A program made the position numbers and the translations under genes. A stretch of DNA of 64,000 nucleotides from CAG-217 sp963605415. GTDB taxonomy: Bacteria > Bacillota > Clostridia > Oscillospirales > Acutalibacteraceae. Of this stretch, positions 48,173 to 56,469 are shown piece by piece; within the stretch, counting starts at the first letter, position 1, and every line of letters begins with the position of its first letter. Where the stretch lies: assembly GCA_963605415.1 (NCBI GenBank), contig CAVCUL010000002.1:182176-246175 (forward strand), read 5' to 3'. The notes under the pieces were generated by a model. The model worked only from the letters and a program-made list of their open reading frames with translations, was not told the DNA's origin and searched no databases.

Positions 48173-50545
48173 TTATTTGTGCAGTTTTTCAGCCCTTCTG
48201 CTGCCTTTGTTGGCGCTTTTGACCAGCGCCTTGGCCAGGGGATAGGGCACCAGCCCGCCGCTTTGGCACACCACGCTGTCCAGGGTGCCGTCCTGTATGC
48301 CCTCCAGCAGCATCATTACCTCCGGGTCGTCGTGGGGCTTGCCGGGGAACAGCAGGTATGCCAGCCGCCGCACCAGTGCCAGCACCCGCCGGGCTGCGCC
48401 GGAATGCTCCGCCAACTGGGCAAGAGAACTGGCGGTGGTGTACCCGCCCGGCGGGGTGACTGCGTCTTCCGGGAAGTCCGCGCCGTACAGGGTGCAAAAG
48501 GTCTTGTGGTCCACGGTGCGCAGCTTGGCGGACAGATCAAAATAAGGCGCCAGCGCCGCGCGTTGGTCCGGCAGGCGGTAGTCGCTCTCCACTGTGACCG
48601 GCAGGGTCAGGCGAATGGCATCACCGGCCGCCGCCAGGCACAGGGTGTAGTCCCCGCCGGGCATACAAAATGCCTTTTGCGCCGGGTCGTAGGCCGAAAA
48701 ACTCCGTTCGTTCAGGTGCAGGGTAACGGTTCGGCTTTCGCCGGGTCGCAGCCGCACTTTGCAAAAGGCTCGCAGTTCTTTCTCCGGACGCAGGGCGCCA
48801 CAGGGCGGGTTCTGTACATACAGCTGCACAATCTCCGCCCCGGCGCAGCTGCCGGTGTTGGTAACGGTGCAGGTAACCGCCAGATCGCCGCCCCGGTATG
48901 CGCTGCTGCTGATTTTAGGATCGCTGTACGCAAAGGTTGTGTAAGACAGTCCGTGCCCAAAGGCAAAGCGCACCGGCACCCGGAATTTGTCATAGTACCG
49001 ATAGCCCACATACAGGCTCTCCCGGTAGGGCACCCGGTCGCTGCCGGTGGCGAATTGGCCGTGGCAGGGGGTGTCCTCCACCGTGTAGGGAAAGCTCTCG
49101 GCCAGTTTGCCGCAGGGGCAGCACTGCCCGGTGAGTAGGTGAGCACAGGCCTCCGCCGCTCCCTCGCCCGCCAGGTACAGGTGGAGAATGGCACGCACCC
49201 GGGGCGCAAAGGCCATATCGTAGGGCGCACCGCTAAAGGACACAAAGACGATGTTTGGATTGACCTTGGCGATCTTCTCGACCAATTCCAGCTGGTTTTT
49301 TGGCATTTGCAGGGTCTTGCGGTCGTAGCCCTCGCCCTCAAAGTGCTCGGTCAGCCCGCCAAAGAACAGTACCGTTTGGTGCCGCTGCGCCAGGTCCAGC
49401 GCCGCCTGTTCCAGTACCGGGTCCGGCCAGGCCGTATCCGGCGTGTAGCCGGGGGCAAAGTGCACCTGCAGCCCGGCGGTTTGCAGGGCCTCTACCGCCG
49501 TTTGCAGCGGCCGGGTGTGGATATGGCTGCTGCCGCCCCCTTGTATACGCATTTCTTTTGCCAGGGCGCCGATCACCGCCACGGACTGCCCGGTTTGCAG
49601 GGGCAGAATGCCGTCGTTTTGCAGCAGCACGGCGCTTTCTTCTGCGCACCGTACCGCCAGGCTGTGATGGTGGTTGGTGGCATAGGGCGTTTGCCGATGG
49701 CGGTGTTCCACCGCGTAGGTATCTGCCAGCTTTGCCACCCGGTGGGCGGCAGTTTCAACGGTCGCCGGGTCGATCTTGCCCGCTGCCAGGTCCCGGCGCA
49801 GCAGCTTTTTGTGTATGCCCCGGCTGTCCGGCATTTCCAGGTCCATACCCGCTTGCAGTGCCCGGGTCAGGTCTGTACAGGCGCCCCAGTCGGAGATAAC
49901 GGCGCCGTCAAAGCCCCATTCCCGGCGGAGAATATCAGTCAGCAGCGCCCGGCTTTCGCAGGCGTAGGTGCCGTTTAACTTGTTGTAGGCAGCCATGACG
50001 GAGGCGGGCTTAGCGGTTTTGACCACCGTTTCAAAGGCAGAGAGATAGATCTCCCGCAGGGCGCGGGGATCCACGCGGCTGTCCGCCGTTTGGCGGTGGG
50101 TCTCCTGGCTGTTGGCGGCAAAGTGCTTTAGGCAGGCAGCCACGCCGGTGCGCTGCAACGCCTGCACATAGCTGCTGCCCAGCTGCCCTGCCAGGTACGG
50201 ATCCTCGCTGTAATACTCAAAATTGCGGCCGCACAGGGGCGAGCGCTTGATGTTGATCCCCGGCCCCAGCAGCACGGACACCTGCGCATTAAACGCCTCC
50301 TTGCCGATTGCCTCACCAATGGCGGCGGTGATTTCCGGATCCCAGCTGCACGCGGTAGCCGCTGCGGTGGGAAAACAGGTGCTCACTTCGCTTTTGTTAT
50401 TTTGCAGAACCCCCTCCGCCTGTTTGCGCAGCCCGTGGGGGCCGTCGGACAGGTGAATGGACGGCACCTTGCCGCCGCAGTCCCGGGTGTGCCAGGTGCC
50501 CTTGCCGGTGACCAGGTCTATGCAGTTCTCTAACGAAAGTTCCAT
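48173..50545 (-). CDS. Glycoside hydrolase family 3 (beta-glucosidase/xylosidase-like)
   Basis: 790-aa cytoplasmic retaining glycosidase. N-terminal (alpha/beta)8 domain with HLSDGPHGLR (about 30), GPGINIKRSPLCGRNFEYYSEDP (read as GPGINIKRSPLCGRNF near 105), KHFAANSQE (about 160) and the nucleophile Asp in AVISDWGACTD (about residue 219). The second domain has GGSSHIHT and the C-terminal FnIII-like domain (about 590-660) begins AEIVQLYVQNP. No signal peptide. GGAGGAAACGCA precedes the ATG at 50545; a longer reading to 50698 crosses into the divergent araC promoter. Probably controlled by the AraC protein next door. Exact sugar unknown. Confidence 0.92.
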   Translation of the reverse strand: MELSLENCIDLVTGKGTWHTRDCGGKVPSIHLSDGPHGLRKQAEGVLQNNKSEVSTCFPTAAATACSWDPEITAAIGEAIGKEAFNAQVSVLLGPGINIKRSPLCGRNFEYYSEDPYLAGQLGSSYVQALQRTGVAACLKHFAANSQETHRQTADSRVDPRALREIYLSAFETVVKTAKPASVMAAYNKLNGTYACESRALLTDILRREWGFDGAVISDWGACTDLTRALQAGMDLEMPDSRGIHKKLLRRDLAAGKIDPATVETAAHRVAKLADTYAVEHRHRQTPYATNHHHSLAVRCAEESAVLLQNDGILPLQTGQSVAVIGALAKEMRIQGGGSSHIHTRPLQTAVEALQTAGLQVHFAPGYTPDTAWPDPVLEQAALDLAQRHQTVLFFGGLTEHFEGEGYDRKTLQMPKNQLELVEKIAKVNPNIVFVSFSGAPYDMAFAPRVRAILHLYLAGEGAAEACAHLLTGQCCPCGKLAESFPYTVEDTPCHGQFATGSDRVPYRESLYVGYRYYDKFRVPVRFAFGHGLSYTTFAYSDPKISSSAYRGGDLAVTCTVTNTGSCAGAEIVQLYVQNPPCGALRPEKELRAFCKVRLRPGESRTVTLHLNERSFSAYDPAQKAFCMPGGDYTLCLAAAGDAIRLTLPVTVESDYRLPDQRAALAPYFDLSAKLRTVDHKTFCTLYGADFPEDAVTPPGGYTTASSLAQLAEHSGAARRVLALVRRLAYLLFPGKPHDDPEVMMLLEGIQDGTLDSVVCQSGGLVPYPLAKALVKSANKGSRRAEKLHK

Positions 50546-50570
50546 TGCGTTTCCTCCTTCATTCATGGGC

Positions 50571-50579
50571 ACTATACCA
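50571..50579 (-). promoter_or_regulatory. Possible extended -10 promoter of GH3
   Basis: TGGTATAGT on the minus strand, about 26 nt before the ATG; no good -35 box, as expected for an activator-dependent promoter. Confidence 0.45.
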
Positions 50580-50610
50580 TATTTTTGCCGCTGAAAATAT
50601 AATAAAAGCG

Positions 50611-50639
50611 TTGTAAATAGAAGAAAAACGCGATATAAT
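50611..50639 (+). promoter_or_regulatory. Promoter of the AraC regulator
   Basis: TTGTAA (50611-50616), 17-nt spacer, TATAAT (50634-50639). The predicted start of transcription falls at the Shine-Dalgarno box, so the leader is extremely short. GCGTT (50608-50612) and AACGC (50627-50631) form an inverted repeat across the promoter. Confidence 0.65.
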
Positions 50640-50659
50640 CCAACCGGGAGGGAATGAAA

Positions 50660-51397
50660 ATGCCTTATCAAGTGGAAGTGCTGCCGGCAACGGCGCACCC
50701 GTTATATGACACCCGGGAGAGCGGCAAGACCCACACCCCCTTTGCCCTGGAGCGGGCGCTGTGTACCGCCATTGAGCAGGGGGACGAGGCGGCTATGGAC
50801 CGGGCCATTGCGGATTATATGGCCCACGGCTTTGTGGTGGGCACCATGTCCGGCGATCGGCTGCGCCAGGTGAAATACTGGGCGGTGGCTACCGTGGCCA
50901 TTGCCATTCATTATGCTATTTTGGGCGGGCTGGACGAGACGGACGCCTATCATCTCAGCGACGCGTACCTGCGTGAGGTGGACCGGCTGGACACTATGGA
51001 CGCCTGTATTGACTGCCTGCGCCGTCGGGCAACGGAGCTGGTGCGGGCGGTGGCGGCTGCCAAGTCCGGCGCACTGCTGTCGCCCCCGGTGCGCCGCTGC
51101 GTGCACTATATCCATATCCATTTGCACGAAAAAATGCCCCTGTCTCTGCTGGCGGCAGAGGCGGGGCTGTCTAAGGATTATTTGGGCGTGCGGTTCAAGC
51201 GGGAGATGGGCGTGTCCGTGCACGCTTATATTTTGCAGCAGCGGCTGCAAGCGTCGCTGCCTATGTTGCTGGAGGGCACCGGCTGCCGCCATATTGCCTA
51301 CGATCTGGGCTTTGCGGACGAGAGCCATTATATCGCCGCTTTTCGCAAGCGGTACGGCTGCACCCCGGCGCAGTATCGGCGGGCGCAAGGGGACTGA
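50660..51397 (+). CDS. AraC-family transcriptional regulator
   Basis: 245-aa regulator. The last 100 residues hold the two helix-turn-helix units: LHEKMPLSLLAAEAGLSKDYLGVRFK (first, about 150-178, read as SLLAAEAGLSKDYLGVRFK) and CRHIAYDLGFADESHYIAAFRK with PAQYRRA (second, about 205-240). The N-terminal 140 residues are helical, not a cupin, as in YesN-like regulators without sensor domain. I use the ATG at 50660, 7 nt after GGGAGGG; the ATG at 50654 is too near. Divergent from the GH3 gene, so the glycosidase is the likely target and its product sugar the likely signal. Confidence 0.85.
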   Translation: MPYQVEVLPATAHPLYDTRESGKTHTPFALERALCTAIEQGDEAAMDRAIADYMAHGFVVGTMSGDRLRQVKYWAVATVAIAIHYAILGGLDETDAYHLSDAYLREVDRLDTMDACIDCLRRRATELVRAVAAAKSGALLSPPVRRCVHYIHIHLHEKMPLSLLAAEAGLSKDYLGVRFKREMGVSVHAYILQQRLQASLPMLLEGTGCRHIAYDLGFADESHYIAAFRKRYGCTPAQYRRAQGD

Positions 51398-51400
51398 GCC

Positions 51401-51970
51401 TTACGCTCCAAACAGCAGGGAGGAGGCGCGGATCAGCTGGTCCAGCGCCGGTGCCAACTGCTCCGGCGGGCATTGCAGCTCACCCAGCAGATAGGCCAGG
51501 TAGGTGCGGCCCACGCCCCCGGCGTAAAACTGGGCGCGTACCGCGTAGGGCAGGCTGCGGTCCGTATAGGGCTGGTCCTCCATATACTGCACAAACAGCT
51601 GTTCCAGCCCGGCGATCTGCTCCGCTGCTGTGCGGGTGCGGGTCAGGGCACGCAGCAGGGTCTCGTTCTCTGTAATAAAGGCGGTGATCCGCTCCAGTAT
51701 GGGCAGGGGCGCTGCCAGGATCTGCGGGTCCTGCAGCGGGGCGAGAATTTCCAGCAGCCGGGCGGTCAGCTGTTGGTGCACCGCCCGGGTCAGCGCCTGC
51801 ATATCCTCATAGTGGGCGTAAAAGGTGCTGCGGTTGACCCCTGCCTTTCGCACCAGCGCCGCCACGGTGATCTGCTGCGGCTCCCGCTCTTGCAGTAGGG
51901 CAAAGTAGGCGTCCAGCAGCTTTTCCCGGGAGCGGACGGCGCTTTTATACTCGGCTTTTTGTCGTTCCAT
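51401..51970 (-). CDS. TetR-family transcriptional regulator
   Basis: 189-aa regulator. Helix-turn-helix at residues about 8-55: SREKLLDAYFALLQER, then ITVAALVRKAGVNRSTFYAHYEDM, read as VAALVRKAGVNRSTFYAHY. The rest is a helical ligand-binding/dimer domain of TetR C-terminal type with YAVRAQFYAGGVGRTYLAYL. GGAGGACAAA precedes the ATG at 51970; the longer reading to 52063 crosses the shared promoter. It faces the amidohydrolase gene across overlapping promoters with an inverted repeat, so it probably represses that gene and itself. It converges on the AraC gene with a 3-nt gap. Confidence 0.85.
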   Translation of the reverse strand: MERQKAEYKSAVRSREKLLDAYFALLQEREPQQITVAALVRKAGVNRSTFYAHYEDMQALTRAVHQQLTARLLEILAPLQDPQILAAPLPILERITAFITENETLLRALTRTRTAAEQIAGLEQLFVQYMEDQPYTDRSLPYAVRAQFYAGGVGRTYLAYLLGELQCPPEQLAPALDQLIRASSLLFGA

Positions 51971-52010
51971 TTTGTCCTCCAAAGTCCAACACTTTTGCCA
52001 AAATTGCGGC

Positions 52011-52060
52011 TTGTTTGCAGTCGATAATCGGATTATACTAAATATGCAAACAAAATGCAA
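52011..52060. promoter_or_regulatory. Overlapping divergent promoters with inverted repeat (TetR/amidohydrolase)
   Basis: Minus strand: TTGCAT (52055-52060), 17 nt, TATAAT (52032-52037) for the TetR gene. Plus strand: TTGTTT (52011-52016), 17 nt, TATACT (52034-52039) for the amidohydrolase. Perfect inverted arms TTGTTTGCA (52011-52019) and TGCAAACAA (52045-52053) bracket the shared -10 region: a likely TetR operator. Confidence 0.7.
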
Positions 52061-52088
52061 CATCTGTGTGACTTTGTAAGGAGCGACT

Positions 52089-53171
52089 ATGATCTATAAC
52101 CAAAAGGTGGACTTCCACGCCCACTATCTTTCCCCTACATACTATGATTATTTGGCCCGGTACGAGGGCGCGCTGCCGGACAGCTTCCCCACCCCCAAGT
52201 GGTCGGCAGAGCACCACTTGCAGCTGATGGAAAAGCTGGGCGTGGCCTTTGCTTTTCTCTCTGTATCTTCGCCCAATTTATCCCGGGCAGACAAGGAGAC
52301 GGAGGTGCAGATGGTGCGCCAAATCAACCGGGAGGGGGCGGAGATCGTGGCCGCCCACCCGGACAAATTCGGTCTGTTTGCTGGTTTGCCCCTGCCCCAT
52401 ACGCAGGCGGCGGTGGAGGAGGCGTGCTATGCGCTGGACACTCTGCACGCAGACGGCTTTGGTCTTTCTACCAACTACGGCGGCGTGTACCTGGGCGATC
52501 CGTCCTATGACCCGCTGATGGAGGTGCTGAACCACCGGGGCGCCGTGGTGGCAGTGCACCCCACCAAGCCCGCCGGTTTGCCTGCCGGGGTCAACGGCAA
52601 TGTGCCCATTCCGGCTATGGAGTTCTTTATGGATACTACCCGTACATTTATGCAAATGGTGATGCAAAATGTGTTTGGCCGCTATCCCAATATTAAGTGG
52701 ATCTTTCCCCATGCCGGGGCGTTCCTACCCATTCTTTCCGATCGGATCGGCGGCTTCTCGGTGCAAATGCGGGGCAGCACGCCCGGGGTGCCTTTGGACT
52801 TTAAGGGGGATATGCGCCATGTGTACTTTGATGTGGCCGGGTTTCCACTGCAAAAACAACTCCATGCCCTGCTGCGGGATGTGAAAGCGGAGAATTTGCT
52901 GTACGGCTCGGACACACCTTATACCCCGGATGTGGGCTGCCTGGCGCTGTCCGGCGGGTTGGAGACGATCAGCGGCCTAAGTGCCGGGGACAAGCGGGCT
53001 ATGTTTACGGAGAATGCGGTGCGCATAGTGCCCCGATTGGGCGAGATTTTAGGGGTACAGGTGCGGGGCGGCACGGTATGCTATTTGGATCAGCCGCTGA
53101 CACGCAAGGAGAAGCAGGCGCGGCGCATACGAGGATTGATATCCAAGCTTTACAGCACATTTATTGCTTGA
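52089..53171 (+). CDS. Amidohydrolase-2 family protein (decarboxylase-like)
   Basis: 360-aa metal-dependent TIM-barrel enzyme close in pattern to ACMSD, gamma-resorcylate and 6-methylsalicylate decarboxylases. Metal ligands: VDFHAHY (HxH, residues 8-13), His in VAVHPTKP (about 158), HAG in WIFPHAGAFLPILSDRI, read as FPHAGAFLPILSDRI (about 212), and Asp in LYGSDTPYTPDVG (about 277). The LSTNYGGVYLGDP strand is characteristic of this subgroup. TAAGGAGCGACT precedes the ATG. Controlled most likely by the divergent TetR. Decarboxylation of an aromatic acid is a family inference, not shown. Confidence 0.82.
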   Translation: MIYNQKVDFHAHYLSPTYYDYLARYEGALPDSFPTPKWSAEHHLQLMEKLGVAFAFLSVSSPNLSRADKETEVQMVRQINREGAEIVAAHPDKFGLFAGLPLPHTQAAVEEACYALDTLHADGFGLSTNYGGVYLGDPSYDPLMEVLNHRGAVVAVHPTKPAGLPAGVNGNVPIPAMEFFMDTTRTFMQMVMQNVFGRYPNIKWIFPHAGAFLPILSDRIGGFSVQMRGSTPGVPLDFKGDMRHVYFDVAGFPLQKQLHALLRDVKAENLLYGSDTPYTPDVGCLALSGGLETISGLSAGDKRAMFTENAVRIVPRLGEILGVQVRGGTVCYLDQPLTRKEKQARRIRGLISKLYSTFIA

Positions 53172-53197
53172 TAGGGCGACAGTGTCGCATAACAAAA

Positions 53198-53236
53198 CAG
53201 CAGATCGTCTATGGCTCGACGGTCTGCTGCTTTTTT
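53198..53236 (+). terminator. Terminator after amidohydrolase
   Basis: CAGCAGATCGTC / GACGGTCTGCTG hairpin (one mismatch) followed by CTTTTTT. Confidence 0.88.
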
Positions 53237-53268
53237 GCCCATTATCCCGGTGATTTGCGGATTTTGCA

Positions 53269-53297
53269 TTGAAAAATGCCGTTGTTTCCGTTATACT
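53269..53297 (+). promoter_or_regulatory. Promoter of lacZ and the alpha-galactosidase gene
   Basis: TTGAAA (53269-53274), 17-nt spacer, TATACT (53292-53297), 66 nt before lacZ. No regulator gene is adjacent. Confidence 0.7.
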
Positions 53298-53362
53298 GGA
53301 TAGTGACCGCAGTTCGCCTTTTTGGCCTGCGGCGGGGATTCTAAACCATAAGGAGTAACAGT

Positions 53363-56300
53363 ATGAAGAAAGATATACCTATTTGGCAGGATATAGACAC
53401 ATTCAGTGTGAATACCGAGCGGCGCAGTGCCGCCGGTTTTCCAAAGGATGTGCAAACCGGTGCGGAGAAGCGCCGCCTGCTGAACGGCATTTGGAAGTTT
53501 AAGTTTCTGCCCGGCAGCGACCAAACTGTAGAAGGCTATCAGGACCCGGAATTCGATCCCTTTAGCTTTGACGATCTGGAGGTGCCCTCCGAGTGGCAGA
53601 TTAAGGGCTACGGTGTGCCCAACTATACCAATATCAATTACCCTACGCCCATCTCTAAAATCAATATTCCCCATATTGACGATAAGAAGAACCCCCAGGG
53701 TCTGTATATTCGGGACTTTGAGTTGACCGAGGCGGAGCTGGCGGACAATGTGTTCGTGCACTTCGGCGGGATCAATTCCTGCGGCGAGGTGTATATGAAC
53801 GGCACCTTTGTGGGTTATTCCCAGGATACTTTTGACGAGACGGAGTACGATGTGACCCGCTTTGTGCATCCGGGCAAGAACCGCCTGGCGGTGACGGTGC
53901 ACCAGTTCTGCGACGGCAGCTACCTGGAGGACCAGGATATGTGGCGGCTGTCCGGTATCTTCCGGGATGTGAACCTGGTGTTCAAGCCCAAGACCTATAT
54001 TCAGGACACTTATTTTTACAGCGAATTTGCTGAGGATTATCAGACGGCCCACTTCCGTATGCAGGTGGCTGTGGAGTGCCGGGGAACGGACTGCCCAGAC
54101 GCTGCCTATCAGGTGCGGATTTTAGACCCGGACGGCAAGGTTGTCGGTAAAATGGACGCTCGCTGCCCGGTGCTGGAGGACGGCTGCCGGGTGACGGTAG
54201 AGACCGACTGCAAGGTGGATACACCCCATCTGTGGAGCCACGAGGACCCGTACCTGTACACGGTAGAGACCATTTTGTTGGTGGCCGGGGAACCGGTGGA
54301 CCTGCGCACCCATAAATACGGCTTTAGAGAAGTGAAGATTGTTGGTTATGACCCGGACACCAAGCGGGGACCGTTTATTTTGCTCAACGGTGTGCCGCTG
54401 AAGATCTGCGGCGTGAACCGCCACGACTTCCACCCGGATTACGGCCACGCCGTGCCGGAGCGCATTATTCGCTCCGACCTGGAGCTGCTCAAGCGCAGCA
54501 ACATTACCAATGTGCGCACCTGCCATTATCCCAATTCCCGCCGGTTCTATGAACTGTGCGACGAGATCGGGATTTTGGTGATGAGCGAGAACAACCTGGA
54601 GACCCACGGACTGGCCCAGCAAATTCCCGCCAGCAATCCCAAGTGGAGCGCCCAGTGCTGCTACCGCATGACCAATATGGTCAATTCTTTTAAGAACCAC
54701 AGCTGTATTCTCTTTTGGTCCCTGGGCAATGAGAGTGGCAACGGCAAGGCGTTCCCGGATATGAAGCGGGCGGCGCAGCAGATTGACCGCACCCGACCCT
54801 TCCACTATGAGCCGGATGCTCATCTGGAGACCAGCGACCTGTTTAGCGAGATGTATACTGTGCAGACGGCCATGAAAGAGATCGGCGAGAACAAGCCCCA
54901 TGTGCACAGCCGTGCCCTTTGGAACAGTGGCATGGGCTATCGCCTGACCCCGGAAATGTACCGGGATAAGCCCTTTATCGAGTGCGAGTATTCCCACGCC
55001 ATGGGCAACTCCATGGGCAATTTCTCTGATTATTGGAACGATTTTAAGAAGTACGACCGGCTGGCCGGCGGCTATATCTGGGACTTTGCGGACCAGGCCA
55101 TTCGTACCAAGACAAAGGACGGCAAGGACAAGTGGAACTACGGCGGCGACTTTGGCGACAAGCCCAACGACGGCAACTTTGCCTTTAACGGCGTGTTCCG
55201 CGGCGACCGCTCGCCCAATCCCCATTACTATGAGGTGGTCAAGTGCTATCAACAGGCGGACTTTACCCTGGTGGGCAATACCTTGCAGATTGTCAATCGC
55301 TTTATGTTCACGCCCCTGAGTGCCTTTGCTTTGCGTCTGACTCTGTCTGACGAGAGCGGCGTTTTGGAGGAGCAAACACTGGATCTGCCTGCAGCTGGCC
55401 ATTTGGAGAAGGTAAAGGTGGACATTCCCTTTGACCTGAATACCAAAAGTGAGCAGCTACTGGATGCGTATTTGATTTTGAAGACGGACGCCATGCGCCT
55501 GCCTGCCGGTCACCTGATGGCCAGAGAGCAGTTTGTGCTGGGGCAATATGATTTCTCTGTGAAGAAAGAGGCGCCCGGCACAGTGCGCCTGTGTAAGCGG
55601 GCGGATGCCTATGTGGTCAGCGGTGATCATTTTAGCCTGTCTGTGTCTAAGAAAACCGGCGAGCTCAGCTCCTATGAGCTGGACGGTCGGGAGTGCCTGC
55701 GCAGCGGCGTGCGCCCCTGTTTTGGCCGCGCCAATATTGACAATGAGCGTATTGCTCAAATTCCCTTTGACTTTGTGCGTACCCTCATCGGGCTGAATGC
55801 TTTTAAGAATGCCAGCAAGGCCATGACCCCGCTGGATGTTACCGCAGCCCAGGGCAACGGTGCGGTGAAAATCACGGTACGCTGGCTGTGCCGTTATCTG
55901 GATCAGGTAGAGACCACCTATGTGGTGCTGCCCTCCGGCCGTGTGCTGGTGACCCAGACCTGCCGCAATATTGTACCCATGGATCTGCCTCGCTATGGCA
56001 TCACCTTCCAGTTGATGGCAGGGGAGGACGGTGTGACTTATTACGGCAAAGGCCCCCATGAGAACTACTGCGACCGCAAAACCGGTGCGTACCTGGGCGT
56101 GTATCACTTCAAGAGCGCCGAGGACTTTATTCACGATTATCTGTATCCTCAGGAGAACGGCAACCGCTGCGATGTGCGCTGGCTGGAAGTAGGCAGCGAT
56201 GTGAAGCTGCGGGTAGACGCAGCGGGCCGTGCATTTGAAGCCAGCGTGCACCCCTACACCCTGGAGGAACTTGACGCAGCCAAGCATTCCTGCGACCTGC

Positions 56301-56449
56301 CCCGCCATGATTATTTGACGGTGAATATTGACGGCGGCCAGCAGGGCGTTGGCGGCGATGTGCCTGCCGTGGCTACCTTAAAGCCCCAGTACAAGCTACC
56401 GAAGCTGCAAACTGTGACCTTGCGCTGCGTTTTGCAGTTCAAAAAATAA
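53363..56449 (+). CDS. lacZ: Beta-galactosidase, GH2
   Basis: 1028-aa LacZ-type enzyme that hydrolyses lactose and other beta-galactosides. Domain order is that of E. coli LacZ: jelly-roll sugar-binding domain (about 40-215, with LYIRDFEL and DQDMWRLSGIFRDV), two Ig-like domains around a TIM barrel (about 330-620), and the C-terminal beta-sandwich (about 745-1025, with YYGKGPHENYCDRK). Acid/base Glu 457 is in SLGNESGNG and the nucleophile Glu 542 in IECEYSHAMGNSMGNF; NRHDFHPDYGH lies near 353. No signal peptide: cytoplasmic. AAGGAGTAACAGT precedes the ATG. It is 20 nt upstream of an alpha-galactosidase gene; no transporter is linked. Confidence 0.96.
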   Translation: MKKDIPIWQDIDTFSVNTERRSAAGFPKDVQTGAEKRRLLNGIWKFKFLPGSDQTVEGYQDPEFDPFSFDDLEVPSEWQIKGYGVPNYTNINYPTPISKINIPHIDDKKNPQGLYIRDFELTEAELADNVFVHFGGINSCGEVYMNGTFVGYSQDTFDETEYDVTRFVHPGKNRLAVTVHQFCDGSYLEDQDMWRLSGIFRDVNLVFKPKTYIQDTYFYSEFAEDYQTAHFRMQVAVECRGTDCPDAAYQVRILDPDGKVVGKMDARCPVLEDGCRVTVETDCKVDTPHLWSHEDPYLYTVETILLVAGEPVDLRTHKYGFREVKIVGYDPDTKRGPFILLNGVPLKICGVNRHDFHPDYGHAVPERIIRSDLELLKRSNITNVRTCHYPNSRRFYELCDEIGILVMSENNLETHGLAQQIPASNPKWSAQCCYRMTNMVNSFKNHSCILFWSLGNESGNGKAFPDMKRAAQQIDRTRPFHYEPDAHLETSDLFSEMYTVQTAMKEIGENKPHVHSRALWNSGMGYRLTPEMYRDKPFIECEYSHAMGNSMGNFSDYWNDFKKYDRLAGGYIWDFADQAIRTKTKDGKDKWNYGGDFGDKPNDGNFAFNGVFRGDRSPNPHYYEVVKCYQQADFTLVGNTLQIVNRFMFTPLSAFALRLTLSDESGVLEEQTLDLPAAGHLEKVKVDIPFDLNTKSEQLLDAYLILKTDAMRLPAGHLMAREQFVLGQYDFSVKKEAPGTVRLCKRADAYVVSGDHFSLSVSKKTGELSSYELDGRECLRSGVRPCFGRANIDNERIAQIPFDFVRTLIGLNAFKNASKAMTPLDVTAAQGNGAVKITVRWLCRYLDQVETTYVVLPSGRVLVTQTCRNIVPMDLPRYGITFQLMAGEDGVTYYGKGPHENYCDRKTGAYLGVYHFKSAEDFIHDYLYPQENGNRCDVRWLEVGSDVKLRVDAAGRAFEASVHPYTLEELDAAKHSCDLPRHDYLTVNIDGGQQGVGGDVPAVATLKPQYKLPKLQTVTLRCVLQFKK

Positions 56450-56469
56450 AGATTGGAGAAAATCGCCCC

